From contig NZ_CP035934.2 of the NCBI RefSeq assembly GCF_003024525.3, positions 1,798,001 through 1,862,000 of the forward strand: 64,000 bases of DNA, given 5' to 3'. Position numbers and translations under genes: made by a program. Positions 28,281-38,168 of the stretch are shown here, one piece after another; the stretch's first letter is position 1, and every line of letters begins with the position of its first letter. The notes beneath the pieces are model-generated. The model had not been told where the DNA came from. It worked only from the letters and a program-made list of their open reading frames with translations, and did not search any database. The DNA is from Acinetobacter cumulans (GTDB lineage Bacteria; Pseudomonadota; Gammaproteobacteria; Pseudomonadales; Moraxellaceae).

Positions 28281-29759
28281 TTAATTTGAAGACTGAGGAA
28301 GTTCAGTAACAAGTCGCAATGAAACTGACAACTCATCCAACTGGAAATGCGGTCTTAAAAAGACCACAGATTTGTAGTGACCCGGTTCAGCTGGGTTTTC
28401 TACAACTTTTACAGAAGCTTCACGCAATGGATATTGTGCTTTGGCTTCTTGAGAAGCGCCATCATCTAATAACACATATTGTGAGAGCCAACTGTTTAAA
28501 AAGGCTTCTACATTACCTGCAGATGCAAAACTACCGACTTTGTCACGCATCATTGCTTTTAAATAATGTGCAATGCGTGATACAGCCATAATGTACTGAA
28601 TTTGACTTGATAATGCTGAATTGGCATTCGCCGTATCGCTGTCATATTTTTTTGGTTTTTGCGTTGATTGTGCGCCAAAAAATGCCGCATAGTCCGTATT
28701 TTTACAGTGTACCAATGGAATAAAACCGAGGTCGCTTAACTCTTTTTCACGACGATCTGTAATTGCAATTTCAGTTGGGCATTTAAATACAACTTCACCA
28801 TCATTGGTTTTAAAGGTATGAACAGGTAAACCTTCAACCAAACCGCCACCTTCAACACCACGAATTGCTGCACACCAACCATGCTGATCAAAGGCATTGG
28901 TTAAACGTGTACCAAAGGCATACGCGGCATTCATCCATAAATATTCATTGTGGTTTTCACCAGACACTTCTTCAACGTAATTAAAGCCTTCCGTTGCGGT
29001 GCCTTCTTTAGGATGATAAGGCAAACGACCTAATACACGTGGCATGGTTAACGCAACATACCGCGCATCATCACTTTCACGGAAGGAACGCCATTGAACA
29101 TATTCAGCAGTTTCAAAAATTTTACTCACATCACGAGGACGATCTATATCTGTAAATGACTCTAGACCAAACATGTCTGAAGACGTTGCTGAAATAAATG
29201 GTGCGTGTGCTGCTGCTGCCACATGTGAGATTTGTTCTAATAAATACATATCAGAAGGTGTACGATCAAATTCGAAGTCACCAATTAAAGTTGCATAAGG
29301 TGCACCACCAAATGAACCATACTCTTCTTCGTAGATTTTTTTGAATAAAGTACTTTGATCGAAATCTGTAGCACCTTGGAAATCTTTAACCAATTCTTTT
29401 TTTGTTGTATTCAACATACGAATTTTAATTAAAGAGTTTGAAGGTGTTTCTTGACAAAAATAGTATAAACCACGCCAAGTTGATTCAATTTTTTGAAACT
29501 CTGCATGGTGCATAATTTTGCTTAATTGTTGTGAAATTAATGCATCAATCTCTGCAATACGCTTATCAATTGAAAGTGACATATTTTCAGACACAGTAAT
29601 TGTACCAGCCATCACTTCTTTGGCTAATTCGCCAATCAGGCTTTTTGCACGGTCATGTTCTTGATCATTACGTGCAATACGACTTTGCTCAACAATTGAA
29701 TCAAGTAAAGAATAGTTTTCAACTTCTGCAACAGATGCTGTAGCGGTATTAAAATTATT
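28281..29759 (-). CDS. tssC: T6SS sheath large subunit TssC (VipB)
   Basis: Large subunit of the contractile sheath. It is 492 aa from GTG 29759. I prefer this start because GGAGG lies 8 bases upstream. The earlier ATG (29777) would add MRRLKV and lies upstream of that ribosome-binding site, deep in tssB. Family landmarks include LSKIMHHAEFQKIESTWRGL and the C-terminal AEPGHYKSVVFLRPHFQL. The start overlaps the tssB stop region, so the two sheath subunits are co-translated. Confidence 0.95.
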   Translation of the reverse strand, partial: NNFNTATASVAEVENYSLLDSIVEQSRIARNDQEHDRAKSLIGELAKEVMAGTITVSENMSLSIDKRIAEIDALISQQLSKIMHHAEFQKIESTWRGLYYFCQETPSNSLIKIRMLNTTKKELVKDFQGATDFDQSTLFKKIYEEEYGSFGGAPYATLIGDFEFDRTPSDMYLLEQISHVAAAAHAPFISATSSDMFGLESFTDIDRPRDVSKIFETAEYVQWRSFRESDDARYVALTMPRVLGRLPYHPKEGTATEGFNYVEEVSGENHNEYLWMNAAYAFGTRLTNAFDQHGWCAAIRGVEGGGLVEGLPVHTFKTNDGEVVFKCPTEIAITDRREKELSDLGFIPLVHCKNTDYAAFFGAQSTQKPKKYDSDTANANSALSSQIQYIMAVSRIAHYLKAMMRDKVGSFASAGNVEAFLNSWLSQYVLLDDGASQEAKAQYPLREASVKVVENPAEPGHYKSVVFLRPHFQLDELSVSLRLVTELPQSSN

Positions 29760-30258
29760 CACTTTCAACCTCCGCACTTAATTTACGTACTTGATCTGTA
29801 TTTTTTAAAACATCATCTAATAGATCTTCAAGTCGTTCATTATTTGAAATTTTATTACGCAAATCAGTTAAACGCTCACGCGCTTCCACAAGCTTACGAA
29901 GCGGGTCTACATTTTGTACAATATGCTCAGGAGTAAAATCTGCCATGCTGGTAAAGGTCAAATCTACACCAATTTTGCCACCTTCTTCAGTCAATGTATT
30001 TTCGACTTGAAAGCTTGCACGTGGTGCTAAAGATTCCATTACTTCATCAATATTGTCTAAATCAACATTAATAAACTTTTTATCTTTCAGCTTGGTCTTT
30101 TCCACTTCTGAAGCTGCAGAAAAGTCACCTAATACACCAACAACAAAAGGTAATTCTTTTACTTCTTTACCATCACCTACTTCAACATCGTAAGTGAGCT
30201 GTACACGCGGCGGACGTATACGTTGTAATTTTTTTTGAACGCTTTCACGCTTTGACAT
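29755..30258 (-). CDS. tssB: T6SS sheath small subunit TssB (VipA)
   Basis: A 167-aa TssB/VipA. It begins with SKRESVQKKLQRIRPPRVQ and has ELPFVVGVLGDFS, both typical. A C-terminal helical region (RERLTDLRNKISNN) contributes to the ClpV-accessible sheath domain. It forms heterodimers with TssC that polymerise into the sheath around Hcp. Confidence 0.95.
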   Translation of the reverse strand: MSKRESVQKKLQRIRPPRVQLTYDVEVGDGKEVKELPFVVGVLGDFSAASEVEKTKLKDKKFINVDLDNIDEVMESLAPRASFQVENTLTEEGGKIGVDLTFTSMADFTPEHIVQNVDPLRKLVEARERLTDLRNKISNNERLEDLLDDVLKNTDQVRKLSAEVESE

Positions 30259-30277
30259 AATTTAATTTCCTATTTTT

Positions 30278-30973
30278 TTATTTATTTAATGACGCAAATG
30301 GAGATGAGCCAGAATGAGCAGGTGCTGATTTAACAGCGGGTTGTTCTTTTTTTACAGTTGCAGTAGTTTTTGCAACGGTTTTAGGTTTTGAAGGTTTATC
30401 TGCGGATACAGTGCTTTTATTTCTTTTCGATTGTGTCGTTGATTTTAAGGAAGACTTCGATGACTTATTTGATTTGCTCTTAAAACTTTCATCTTCAGAT
30501 TCTAATGGCTTTTCAACTGTCGGCTGAGCAAAGCGAATGGTTTCCGCGAGTTGTTTTGCAGGTGCATAACTCGTTTCAGTTAAAGAGCGTAATTCTGTTG
30601 AACGCATTTGATTTAGCGCATTTTGAGCAATACTTACACCAGCCAAAAATGTTACATCGGTTAATTCACGTGAGCTCACATTTTGGCTACGCAATTGATT
30701 GATCACTTCTAATGCTTTTAAGTTATAACCTAGACCTTGATAGCGCTGTGCAATTTTTAATGATAGTTCTTGTTTTAAAACATCATTTTTTCGATTGCCT
30801 TTATCACAAAGTTGGTTGTAAAAATTAATGAGTTCAGCATCTGTATCACCCGCAGCAACCGGATAATCTTTTAAACAAGATTTACTGATTTCTTGCGTCT
30901 GATCTTTTGCAAAGCTGAATTGCATTAAGCTTGCCGTAAGGACAAACGTTAAAATGAGATTATACTTATTCAA
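30278..30973 (-). CDS. asaA: Acinetobacter T6SS accessory periplasmic protein AsaA (TslA)
   Basis: First gene of the minus-strand T6SS unit. It is 231 aa. A Sec signal peptide is at 1-22 (LMQFSFA then KDQ). A helical repeat-like domain spans about 30-150, and a low-complexity Lys/Ser/Pro/Thr tail runs from about 155 to 231. This fits the Acinetobacter protein known as AsaA, also TslA, reported to act in the periplasm in T6SS assembly and localisation. No lipobox, so it does not simply replace lipoprotein TssJ. The assignment is by position, signal peptide and size. Confidence 0.7.
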   Translation of the reverse strand: MNKYNLILTFVLTASLMQFSFAKDQTQEISKSCLKDYPVAAGDTDAELINFYNQLCDKGNRKNDVLKQELSLKIAQRYQGLGYNLKALEVINQLRSQNVSSRELTDVTFLAGVSIAQNALNQMRSTELRSLTETSYAPAKQLAETIRFAQPTVEKPLESEDESFKSKSNKSSKSSLKSTTQSKRNKSTVSADKPSKPKTVAKTTATVKKEQPAVKSAPAHSGSSPFASLNK

Positions 30974-31363
30974 AATAGCCTCTATCTTGGTATTAATTTT
31001 AATTTATATAATATTATTCATGTGAGATTGATCACAAATTTCTTGCAATCATACTCTCAATTATTCTTGATTAAAAAATATGCCAACAATTCTAACAAAA
31101 GAACTAGCTATGAAGTCAATACAAAAATAGAAAATAATTAACAATTTTTGTCAGTTTCTCTTGAATAATTTTGTATTTAAGTCTTAACATGCAATGGAAT
31201 TATCTTTGTTTTTTTAAAAAATTATGTAAAATATCCAACATAGTTTTGATTTGTTTAATATAAACAATTGATTTAAAACAAAATACTAAAAACAGCTAGA
31301 ATCAGGTACCTCAGCAAAACCCAATTTTAATATGCTGAAGTGTGTCTAAAAATTGAGAAAATT
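30974..31363. promoter_or_regulatory. Divergent T6SS promoter region
   Basis: About 390 AT-rich bases between asaA and tssH must contain promoters for both T6SS arms. A short dyad, TTGTTTA-ATA-TAAACAA, lies at 31251-31267. No sigma-54 -24/-12 consensus was found, and no regulator gene is adjacent. Confidence 0.5.
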
Positions 31364-34054
31364 ATGAATAATTTAAAAATTTTAATCACAAAATTGTCAC
31401 CTCATGCGCGTATTTGTCTCGAGAAATCGGCAAATACTTGCATATCGCAACAAAATTATGAGATCGAAATTGAACATTTTTTTCTAGAATTACTACAATC
31501 AAATATAAAAAATGATCTTTATTATTTAACTGAAAAGTACAAAATTGAGCGTGATGGCCTAAGTCAAGATTTAAAAGAAAGTATTACACAACTCCCTAAG
31601 GGCAATGCCCGTACACCAATTTTCGCACAATCCATTGTACGGTTATTAGAACAAGCTTGGTTATTAGCATCAGCAGAACAAAATCCTATTATTCGTAGTG
31701 GTCACTTATTGGTAGCCTTATTGACTGCACCTGATTTGTATCAAATTGCAGCGCGTGCTTCATACTTATTTGAACGCTTCCCTATCGACACCATGAAGCA
31801 TAAATTTTTAGATGTATGCCATGAAAGTGTTGAAAATGAATTTCAAGTTCAAAATTTAAATACTGAACACGAAGACTCAACTGTCATGAGCACACCAGTT
31901 GCAAAAACACCTGCTTTAGACCAATTTACCATTAACCTCACTGAAAAGGCTAAAAGCGGTGGTATCGATCCAGTCATAGGCCGTGAATTTGAAATTCGCT
32001 TAATGCTCGATATTTTAATGCGCCGTCGTCAAAACAACCCCATTTTAACTGGGGAACCTGGTGTTGGTAAAACTGCTGTAGTTGAAGGTTTGGCTTTAAA
32101 AATTGCAAACAACCAAGTTCCAGATGCTCTAAAAAATGTGCAATTGCATGTATTAGATATGGGCTTGTTACAAGCTGGTGCAAGTGTCAAAGGTGAATTT
32201 GAAAATCGTTTAAAACTTGTGATTCAAGAAGTTCAGGCTTCAGTACACCCTATTATTCTGTTTATTGATGAAGCTCATACATTAATTGGCGCTGGTGGCC
32301 AAGCTGGACAAAATGATGCAGCCAATTTACTTAAACCTGCATTAGCACGTGGTGAATTACGAACTATCGCTGCAACAACTTGGGCTGAATACAAACAATA
32401 TTTCGAAAAAGACGCGGCTTTGAGTCGTCGTTTCCAAGTAGTAAAAGTTGAAGAACCTACCGAAGAAGTTGCGATTGATATGTTGCGGGCTATGATTCCA
32501 GTCATGGCACAACATTTTAATTTGCAAATTGATGATGAAGCCATTGTCACTGCTGTTCATGCTTCACACCGTTATATTACTGGGCGTCAACTCCCAGATA
32601 AAGCCATTAGCGTTTTAGATACCGCAGCAGCACGGGTTGCCCTAACACAAAATGCTCAACCTGTTAAATTGGATCAGTTACTAGCGAAACAGCACAATTT
32701 AAATCTTGAATTAAGCATTTTAGAAAATGAACATAAAAACATCCCAATTCATCATGAACGCTTAGATGCTTTAAAAGCTCAATTGTCGCTCTTAGCATCT
32801 GAAATTGAGCAGGTTAAAACTCAATGGATGCAAGAACTACAATGGGTTCGAGAAATTCAGCAACTTGAAATAAATGATTTAACTGACGAAACAGAAATTC
32901 AAAAACTTGCAAGCTTACGTGAACAACTTAAAGCAAGCCAAGGCCAAACACCATTGGTCTTTGAACGTGTAAATGCTCAAATCATTAATGAAATTATTTC
33001 CGATTGGACTGGCATTCCTGTTGGCAAAATGGTCAATGATGAAATTAAACAAATATTAACTTTAGAAGAAAAACTTGAACAACGTGTCATGGGTCAAGAC
33101 TATGCCCTTCATCAACTCGTTCAAGGCATTAAGACATCGAAAGCTAAGCTTGAAGATCCAAATAAACCACAAGGTGTGTTTATGCTCGTGGGTCCAAGTG
33201 GTGTTGGTAAAACAGAAACTGCATTGGCTTTAGCTAATGAACTTTATGGTGGAGAATCACACCTAATCACCATTAACATGTCCGAATACCAAGAAGCACA
33301 TACGGTATCTTCATTAAAAGGTGCACCTCCTGGTTATGTGGGTTATGGACAAGGCGGTGTATTAACCGAAGCCGTGCGCCGTAATCCTTATGCAGTTGTA
33401 TTACTCGATGAAATTGAAAAAGCACACAACGATGTTCAAGAATTATTTTATCAAGTCTTTGATAAAGGGACACTCGAAGATGGTGAAGGTCGTGTGATTG
33501 ATTTTAAAAACACAACGATATTGCTTACATCAAATACAGGCTCAAGTGCCATCATGCAAGCTTGCTTAAATGCACCTATAGAAGAATGGCCTACAGCAGA
33601 AGCATTACTTGAGCAACTTAAGCCAAGTTTATACAAACAATTTAAACCTGCATTTTTAGGTCGTATGCGAATTGTGCCTTATTATCCATTGTCTGATGAT
33701 TTACTGGTTCGTATTATTCATCATAAATTAGGCAAAATTACGGCACGCTTAGAAAAACAATATGCAACACAAGTAACTTATACCGATGAGTTAATTGAAT
33801 TACTTTTAAGTCGCTGTACTGAAGTAGATAGTGGTGCACGTAATGTAGATAACATTTTGAATGCAACTATTTTACCTGCATTAGCAACGAAAATTTTGGT
33901 TGCTATGAGTGAAAATAATATTCCTAAGCATATCGAAATTCATGTGAAAGATGATGAGATTATCTATTTACTTGATCCCGTAGCAGATGTGAAGACAACA
34001 AAGAAAGTAAAACCTAAAAAAAGCAAAAAATCAGAAGTTGAAAGTATTAAATAA
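31364..34054 (+). CDS. tssH: T6SS sheath-disassembly ATPase TssH (ClpV)
   Basis: AAA+ unfoldase of the ClpB/ClpV family that recycles the contracted sheath. It is 896 aa from ATG 31364. A GTG at 31340 would add eight residues and is less likely. The N-terminal sheath-binding domain is at about 1-160. The first AAA+ domain has Walker A GEPGVGKT (230-237) and Walker B LFIDEAHTL. A short middle helical insertion follows. The second domain has GPSGVGKT near residue 610. The C-terminus is lysine-rich. It heads the plus-strand T6SS unit. Confidence 0.95.
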   Translation: MNNLKILITKLSPHARICLEKSANTCISQQNYEIEIEHFFLELLQSNIKNDLYYLTEKYKIERDGLSQDLKESITQLPKGNARTPIFAQSIVRLLEQAWLLASAEQNPIIRSGHLLVALLTAPDLYQIAARASYLFERFPIDTMKHKFLDVCHESVENEFQVQNLNTEHEDSTVMSTPVAKTPALDQFTINLTEKAKSGGIDPVIGREFEIRLMLDILMRRRQNNPILTGEPGVGKTAVVEGLALKIANNQVPDALKNVQLHVLDMGLLQAGASVKGEFENRLKLVIQEVQASVHPIILFIDEAHTLIGAGGQAGQNDAANLLKPALARGELRTIAATTWAEYKQYFEKDAALSRRFQVVKVEEPTEEVAIDMLRAMIPVMAQHFNLQIDDEAIVTAVHASHRYITGRQLPDKAISVLDTAAARVALTQNAQPVKLDQLLAKQHNLNLELSILENEHKNIPIHHERLDALKAQLSLLASEIEQVKTQWMQELQWVREIQQLEINDLTDETEIQKLASLREQLKASQGQTPLVFERVNAQIINEIISDWTGIPVGKMVNDEIKQILTLEEKLEQRVMGQDYALHQLVQGIKTSKAKLEDPNKPQGVFMLVGPSGVGKTETALALANELYGGESHLITINMSEYQEAHTVSSLKGAPPGYVGYGQGGVLTEAVRRNPYAVVLLDEIEKAHNDVQELFYQVFDKGTLEDGEGRVIDFKNTTILLTSNTGSSAIMQACLNAPIEEWPTAEALLEQLKPSLYKQFKPAFLGRMRIVPYYPLSDDLLVRIIHHKLGKITARLEKQYATQVTYTDELIELLLSRCTEVDSGARNVDNILNATILPALATKILVAMSENNIPKHIEIHVKDDEIIYLLDPVADVKTTKKVKPKKSKKSEVESIK

Positions 34055-34149
34055 ACACTTTTGACCCCAATGTGGCTAGGAGTGATATTTATAATTACTT
34101 CTTGCCAAATAGATAGTTTAAATAGAATCAGAAAAAATAAAGGCAAATT

Positions 34150-35274
34150 ATGAGTGTAGAACTCGAAACCCTATTACAGCCCATTAGCGAGCAACAGCCT
34201 TGTGGTACGGATTATTCATTTTCTAATGAATTTCATGCAATAAAAAAGGCAAAAACACAAGATGACCCTTTATTGGATCAAGGTGATTGGGTAGCTGAAC
34301 CAAAACAAGCAGATTGGTCCTTTGTTCAATCACAAACCATTGAGTTGCTTACTGAAAAAAGCAAGGATATTCGCCTTTATACGTGGTTAATGGAAGCATG
34401 GGCACATTTATATGGTTTTGATGGCCTACATAAAAGCCTCGCTCTAATGCAACAGAGTTTAAATAGCTATTGGTTTCAGCTATTTCCCGAAATTGAAGAT
34501 GAAGATTTAGATCAACGCTTAGGTTTATTGCAAGGATTTATTAATCTTTTACCGACATTATGCAAAAGTATTCCAGTGGTAAATGTTTCGCCGTACTACA
34601 CCCTTTCTGACTACGAATCTTTTTTGCATCAACAAAATCAAAAACGTAAATTAAATACAGAAGATGAAGACCAAGAAAATCCCGTTAATTTAATGGAGCA
34701 ATTTGATCACGCGCTTTTCAATACATCCAAAAGCATTCAATATCAAAACTATCAGGCTTTTTTAGAAACACTAACGCAGTGGCAATTGTTAAAAGATACG
34801 ATGGATCAACTAATGGGATTAGATGCTCCAAGTTTTGCTGGAATTGACTCCCAAATTGAAAGTATTCATTTGAACTTAAAGAAAATTTATAAAGCCGAGG
34901 CTTTTTTACAATCTACCGAACAAAATAAAAGCAGTCCATCAACCCCTATTGATACACCGATGAATGTTACAACACCCCATGTAGAACAGGCTGCCAATAT
35001 ACATGTTGAACATAGTACAACCTCTTTTCAACCACAACAAAAAAGTCATTTGGCAAATCGTGATCAAGCGATGCGTTTATTACAAGAAATTTCGGATTAT
35101 TTCCAAGTCAATGAGCCTCATAGTCCTGTTAGCTATATGCTACAAAAAACTATTAAATGGGGCCAAATGCCATTACATGAATGGCTAACCCAAGTCATTA
35201 AAAATGAAAATCCGTTAGAAAATGTCCAAGAAATGTTGGGCGTACAAAATAATGATGCAAATAATGATTGGTAA
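34150..35274 (+). CDS. tssA: T6SS cap/baseplate protein TssA
   Basis: A 374-aa TssA with the ImpA N-terminal domain: LLQPISEQQPCGTDYSF at 8-24 and the region DIRLYTWLMEAW near 75-87. A variable linker rich in Thr/Ser/Pro lies around 255-300. The C-terminal part (SPVSYMLQKTIKWGQMPLHEWL) resembles short-type TssA proteins. It coordinates tail assembly at the baseplate or distal end. It follows tssH by 95 bp and precedes tssK by 5 bp. Confidence 0.92.
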   Translation: MSVELETLLQPISEQQPCGTDYSFSNEFHAIKKAKTQDDPLLDQGDWVAEPKQADWSFVQSQTIELLTEKSKDIRLYTWLMEAWAHLYGFDGLHKSLALMQQSLNSYWFQLFPEIEDEDLDQRLGLLQGFINLLPTLCKSIPVVNVSPYYTLSDYESFLHQQNQKRKLNTEDEDQENPVNLMEQFDHALFNTSKSIQYQNYQAFLETLTQWQLLKDTMDQLMGLDAPSFAGIDSQIESIHLNLKKIYKAEAFLQSTEQNKSSPSTPIDTPMNVTTPHVEQAANIHVEHSTTSFQPQQKSHLANRDQAMRLLQEISDYFQVNEPHSPVSYMLQKTIKWGQMPLHEWLTQVIKNENPLENVQEMLGVQNNDANNDW

Positions 35275-35279
35275 CTTAA

Positions 35280-36644
35280 ATGTTAAAAGCTGAAAAAATA
35301 TTATGGGGAGAAGGCCTATTCCTTAGACCCCAACACTTCCAAATGCAAGATGCTTATCACGAGCAAAGACTAAATCATACTGTACGATCTACTGTTCCAT
35401 TTGCTTATGGCATTCAACAATTAGATTTTGATGAAGTACAACTTTCGACACAAGTTTTGGCTCTAAATAAAGTTGAGATGATTTGGCAAGATGGTGAAAT
35501 TTATCAAGCGCCGGCACAAGATTTACTGCCAGAGCCAGTACTTCTTGATGAGTTAAATCTTAAAAATGAAATGCATGTATATTTGGCACTCCCAATTATG
35601 CAAGCCAATAAGAAAAACTTAAGTTTTGAACAACATACGCAGTCTAGTCGATATCATTCTCACTTGACTGAAGCCTATGATTTATTTACAGATGCATCTT
35701 TGGCGGACATTACCTTATTAAAGCGTCGAGCAGAGTTAAAATTGTTTGAACATGCACATGAACCAGCTCAAAGTTTAGATGGCTATTTATATATCCAAAT
35801 TGGTCGTTTAAAGCGTCAAAGTTCTGGCAGTTTTATCTTAGATTCTAAATTTATTCCGCCAATTTTACATATCTCAGCCTGTGATTCTTTATTGGCTGGA
35901 TTAAAAAGAACTTTAAATATTATTAAAGCGAAAATTAAGACAATTCAGGCCAATAACCGTGAAAATGAGCAAAAACTCATTGAATTCCGTTCTGGCGATA
36001 TTGTGTCTTTTTGGTTGGTGAATGCATTAAATACAGCTCATGCAACGCTGAATCATTTACTGCGTTATCCATTGATTCATCCAGAGCGCTTATATTTTGA
36101 GTTGTTGCGCTTAACGGGTTCTATGTTGACCTTTTCAACTGCTTACGATGTCGAACATTTGCCAGAATATAAGCACACCCATCTTGAAGAAAGCTTTGGT
36201 CAGCTTGATCTAATATTACGTGATTTATTAGATACGATTATTTCAAATCGCTATATCAGTATTAGCTTAAAAGAAACTCGACCTTCTTATTGGATTGGTA
36301 GTTTAGAGTCTGACAAAATTACCCGTGATACTCGCCTGTATTTGGCTGTTTCAAGTGGTGTTATGCCTACACATGATTTAATTTCTTATGTCCCTCTACG
36401 CTTTAAAGTTGGTAGTACAGTAGATGTAGAACAACGTGTCATGGCGGCATTACCTGCTGTGACACTGCAACATTTAATGCAAGTCCCAACGGCAATTCCA
36501 GTTCGTTCTGGTGTCAGCTATTTTGAAGTTGAACCAAATAATGAATTGTATCAACGCATGCTGGATTCTGAAGCGATTTGTGTATATATCCCGACAGGCT
36601 TCCAAGATATTTCAATTGAATTGATTGCAGTAATGAATGGATAA
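35280..36644 (+). CDS. tssK: T6SS baseplate protein TssK
   Basis: A 454-aa TssK. The start WGEGLFLRPQHFQMQDAYHE is the family signature. The C-terminal domain ends in ICVYIPTGFQDISIELIAV. TssK trimers connect the TssFGE wedges to the membrane complex proteins TssL and TssM. Full length, with spacing of 12 bp to tssL. Confidence 0.95.
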   Translation: MLKAEKILWGEGLFLRPQHFQMQDAYHEQRLNHTVRSTVPFAYGIQQLDFDEVQLSTQVLALNKVEMIWQDGEIYQAPAQDLLPEPVLLDELNLKNEMHVYLALPIMQANKKNLSFEQHTQSSRYHSHLTEAYDLFTDASLADITLLKRRAELKLFEHAHEPAQSLDGYLYIQIGRLKRQSSGSFILDSKFIPPILHISACDSLLAGLKRTLNIIKAKIKTIQANNRENEQKLIEFRSGDIVSFWLVNALNTAHATLNHLLRYPLIHPERLYFELLRLTGSMLTFSTAYDVEHLPEYKHTHLEESFGQLDLILRDLLDTIISNRYISISLKETRPSYWIGSLESDKITRDTRLYLAVSSGVMPTHDLISYVPLRFKVGSTVDVEQRVMAALPAVTLQHLMQVPTAIPVRSGVSYFEVEPNNELYQRMLDSEAICVYIPTGFQDISIELIAVMNG

Positions 36645-36656
36645 GGCAATATAAAA

Positions 36657-37466
36657 ATGAATATGAAGAATAATGTACCCTCTCTGTTTGATGATGGCAC
36701 GATTGGCACTGGATATGTACCGACACAAACGGAAGTCAAAGCACAAACTGCATCTGCAAATATGGTTGATTTATTACATGATGGTTTTTACATTGTTTTT
36801 TTATTAAAAAATCAATATGTACCATCAGATCCGGAAGGCTTTAAACAAAAAATTATAGATTTATTAAATCGATTTGATCATCAAGCACGTAAATTACAAT
36901 TTAATGCCGATGATATACAGGATGCTAAATACGCATTTTGCGCATTAATTGATGAAACGATTGTGACACAACAGGATGCACGTTTTTTTGATTTACAAAA
37001 TAATTGGATGTTAAACCCACTACAGCTGACTTTGTTTGGCTCACAACTTGCAGGCTATCGTTTTTTTGAGAAATTAGAAGAGATCAGAAGTAAAGGTAAA
37101 GAACGACTGGCTGCACTGGAGGTTTATCACTACTGCATGTTGTTAGGATTTCATGGTAAATATCGTATTGAATCTATAGAGCATCTAAATCTATTGGTCT
37201 CACGTATTGGTGATGAAATTGATTATTTAAAAGGAAAAAAAGTCGCATTTTCTCCTTTTGCTGCTTTACCTGATCAAATCAAACATATTATTCATCGTGA
37301 GCTTCCATTCTTTTGGATTTTGATTTTTTTACTTTTGTTTTCTGTAATTTCTTTTGTGGGCTTACACTATATGTTGGGTAAACAAAATGATGCTGCTTTA
37401 TCTAAATATCAAAACGTAATTAGCGCACCAGCAGAACAAGCTTATATCACCATTCATTTACCATAA
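36657..37466 (+). CDS. tssL: T6SS membrane protein TssL (DotU/IcmH)
   Basis: A 269-aa short-type TssL. The cytoplasmic helical domain spans about 35-215 and contains the conserved DAKYAFCALIDETIV and LGFHGKYR motifs. One C-terminal membrane segment lies at about 218-243, with a short periplasmic end. There is no peptidoglycan-binding extension, matching the presence of a separate OmpA-like protein (TagN) in the locus. Confidence 0.94.
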   Translation: MNMKNNVPSLFDDGTIGTGYVPTQTEVKAQTASANMVDLLHDGFYIVFLLKNQYVPSDPEGFKQKIIDLLNRFDHQARKLQFNADDIQDAKYAFCALIDETIVTQQDARFFDLQNNWMLNPLQLTLFGSQLAGYRFFEKLEEIRSKGKERLAALEVYHYCMLLGFHGKYRIESIEHLNLLVSRIGDEIDYLKGKKVAFSPFAALPDQIKHIIHRELPFFWILIFLLLFSVISFVGLHYMLGKQNDAALSKYQNVISAPAEQAYITIHLP

Positions 37467-37478
37467 GACTAGAATAAA

Positions 37479-38168
37479 ATGGCAAACGAAAAATCAAATA
37501 ATGTTCGAATATTACAATCGACTAAAAAGACAACAATATCACCCCTAATAACCGCTGTGATTGGTTTTTTAGCAGGTGTTTCTGTGATTTCAATTGCAGG
37601 TTTCATTTTTATGAATATGCAAGCGAGTGACAGTAAAAATACAGATCTTCTTACAAGTCAGCCTACAGAGTTACAAGAGCATGTACTCAGTGAGTCGAAT
37701 GTAGCACCAGCACGTGTCATGACAGCGGATGAAAATATTGCTGATCATACGCAAACACAACATGAGCAAACAGTTCATACTTCAAATGATGACCCTAATG
37801 TTCAGGCTGTTGATCCTGTAAATGTATTTAAACATCCAACAGCAAAACCGCAACAGCTGACAAGGACACAACCTACTACTGGTCATACTCAAGATCCATT
37901 TGCCTTGACCCAAACAGAACCTAAAAATATTGTTGTTAATACCATTAAAACAACAAAACCTAATCCCGCACAAACTCGACCTTTACAAACTCAAGTTAAG
38001 CCTACACCTATCCCGACGCCCGTTGTTAAAGCAGCCGTAAAACCGACTAAACCAACCGTCATTGAAGAACCTGAACCAGAGTCTCCACGTGGCTCATTAC
38101 AGGTGACTGTAACTAAAACAGTTACGCCAGTTAAGGAAACACCAAAAGAACCCAAAGCTGAATCATGA
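37479..38168 (+). CDS. Uncharacterised T6SS-locus bitopic protein with Pro/Thr-rich periplasmic region
   Basis: A 229-aa protein. The N-terminus is short and basic, followed by one membrane segment at about 20-43 (SPLITAVIGFLAGVSVISIAGF). About 185 residues that look intrinsically disordered follow, rich in Thr, Pro, Gln and Lys and ending in repeated Lys-Pro/Glu-Pro stretches. The topology suggests a TonB-like or envelope-spanning periplasmic arm. It lies between tssL and tagX and overlaps tagX by 4 bases. It may be one of the accessory membrane proteins that replace TssJ in Acinetobacter T6SS, but I cannot name it with certainty. Confidence 0.8.
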   Translation: MANEKSNNVRILQSTKKTTISPLITAVIGFLAGVSVISIAGFIFMNMQASDSKNTDLLTSQPTELQEHVLSESNVAPARVMTADENIADHTQTQHEQTVHTSNDDPNVQAVDPVNVFKHPTAKPQQLTRTQPTTGHTQDPFALTQTEPKNIVVNTIKTTKPNPAQTRPLQTQVKPTPIPTPVVKAAVKPTKPTVIEEPEPESPRGSLQVTVTKTVTPVKETPKEPKAES

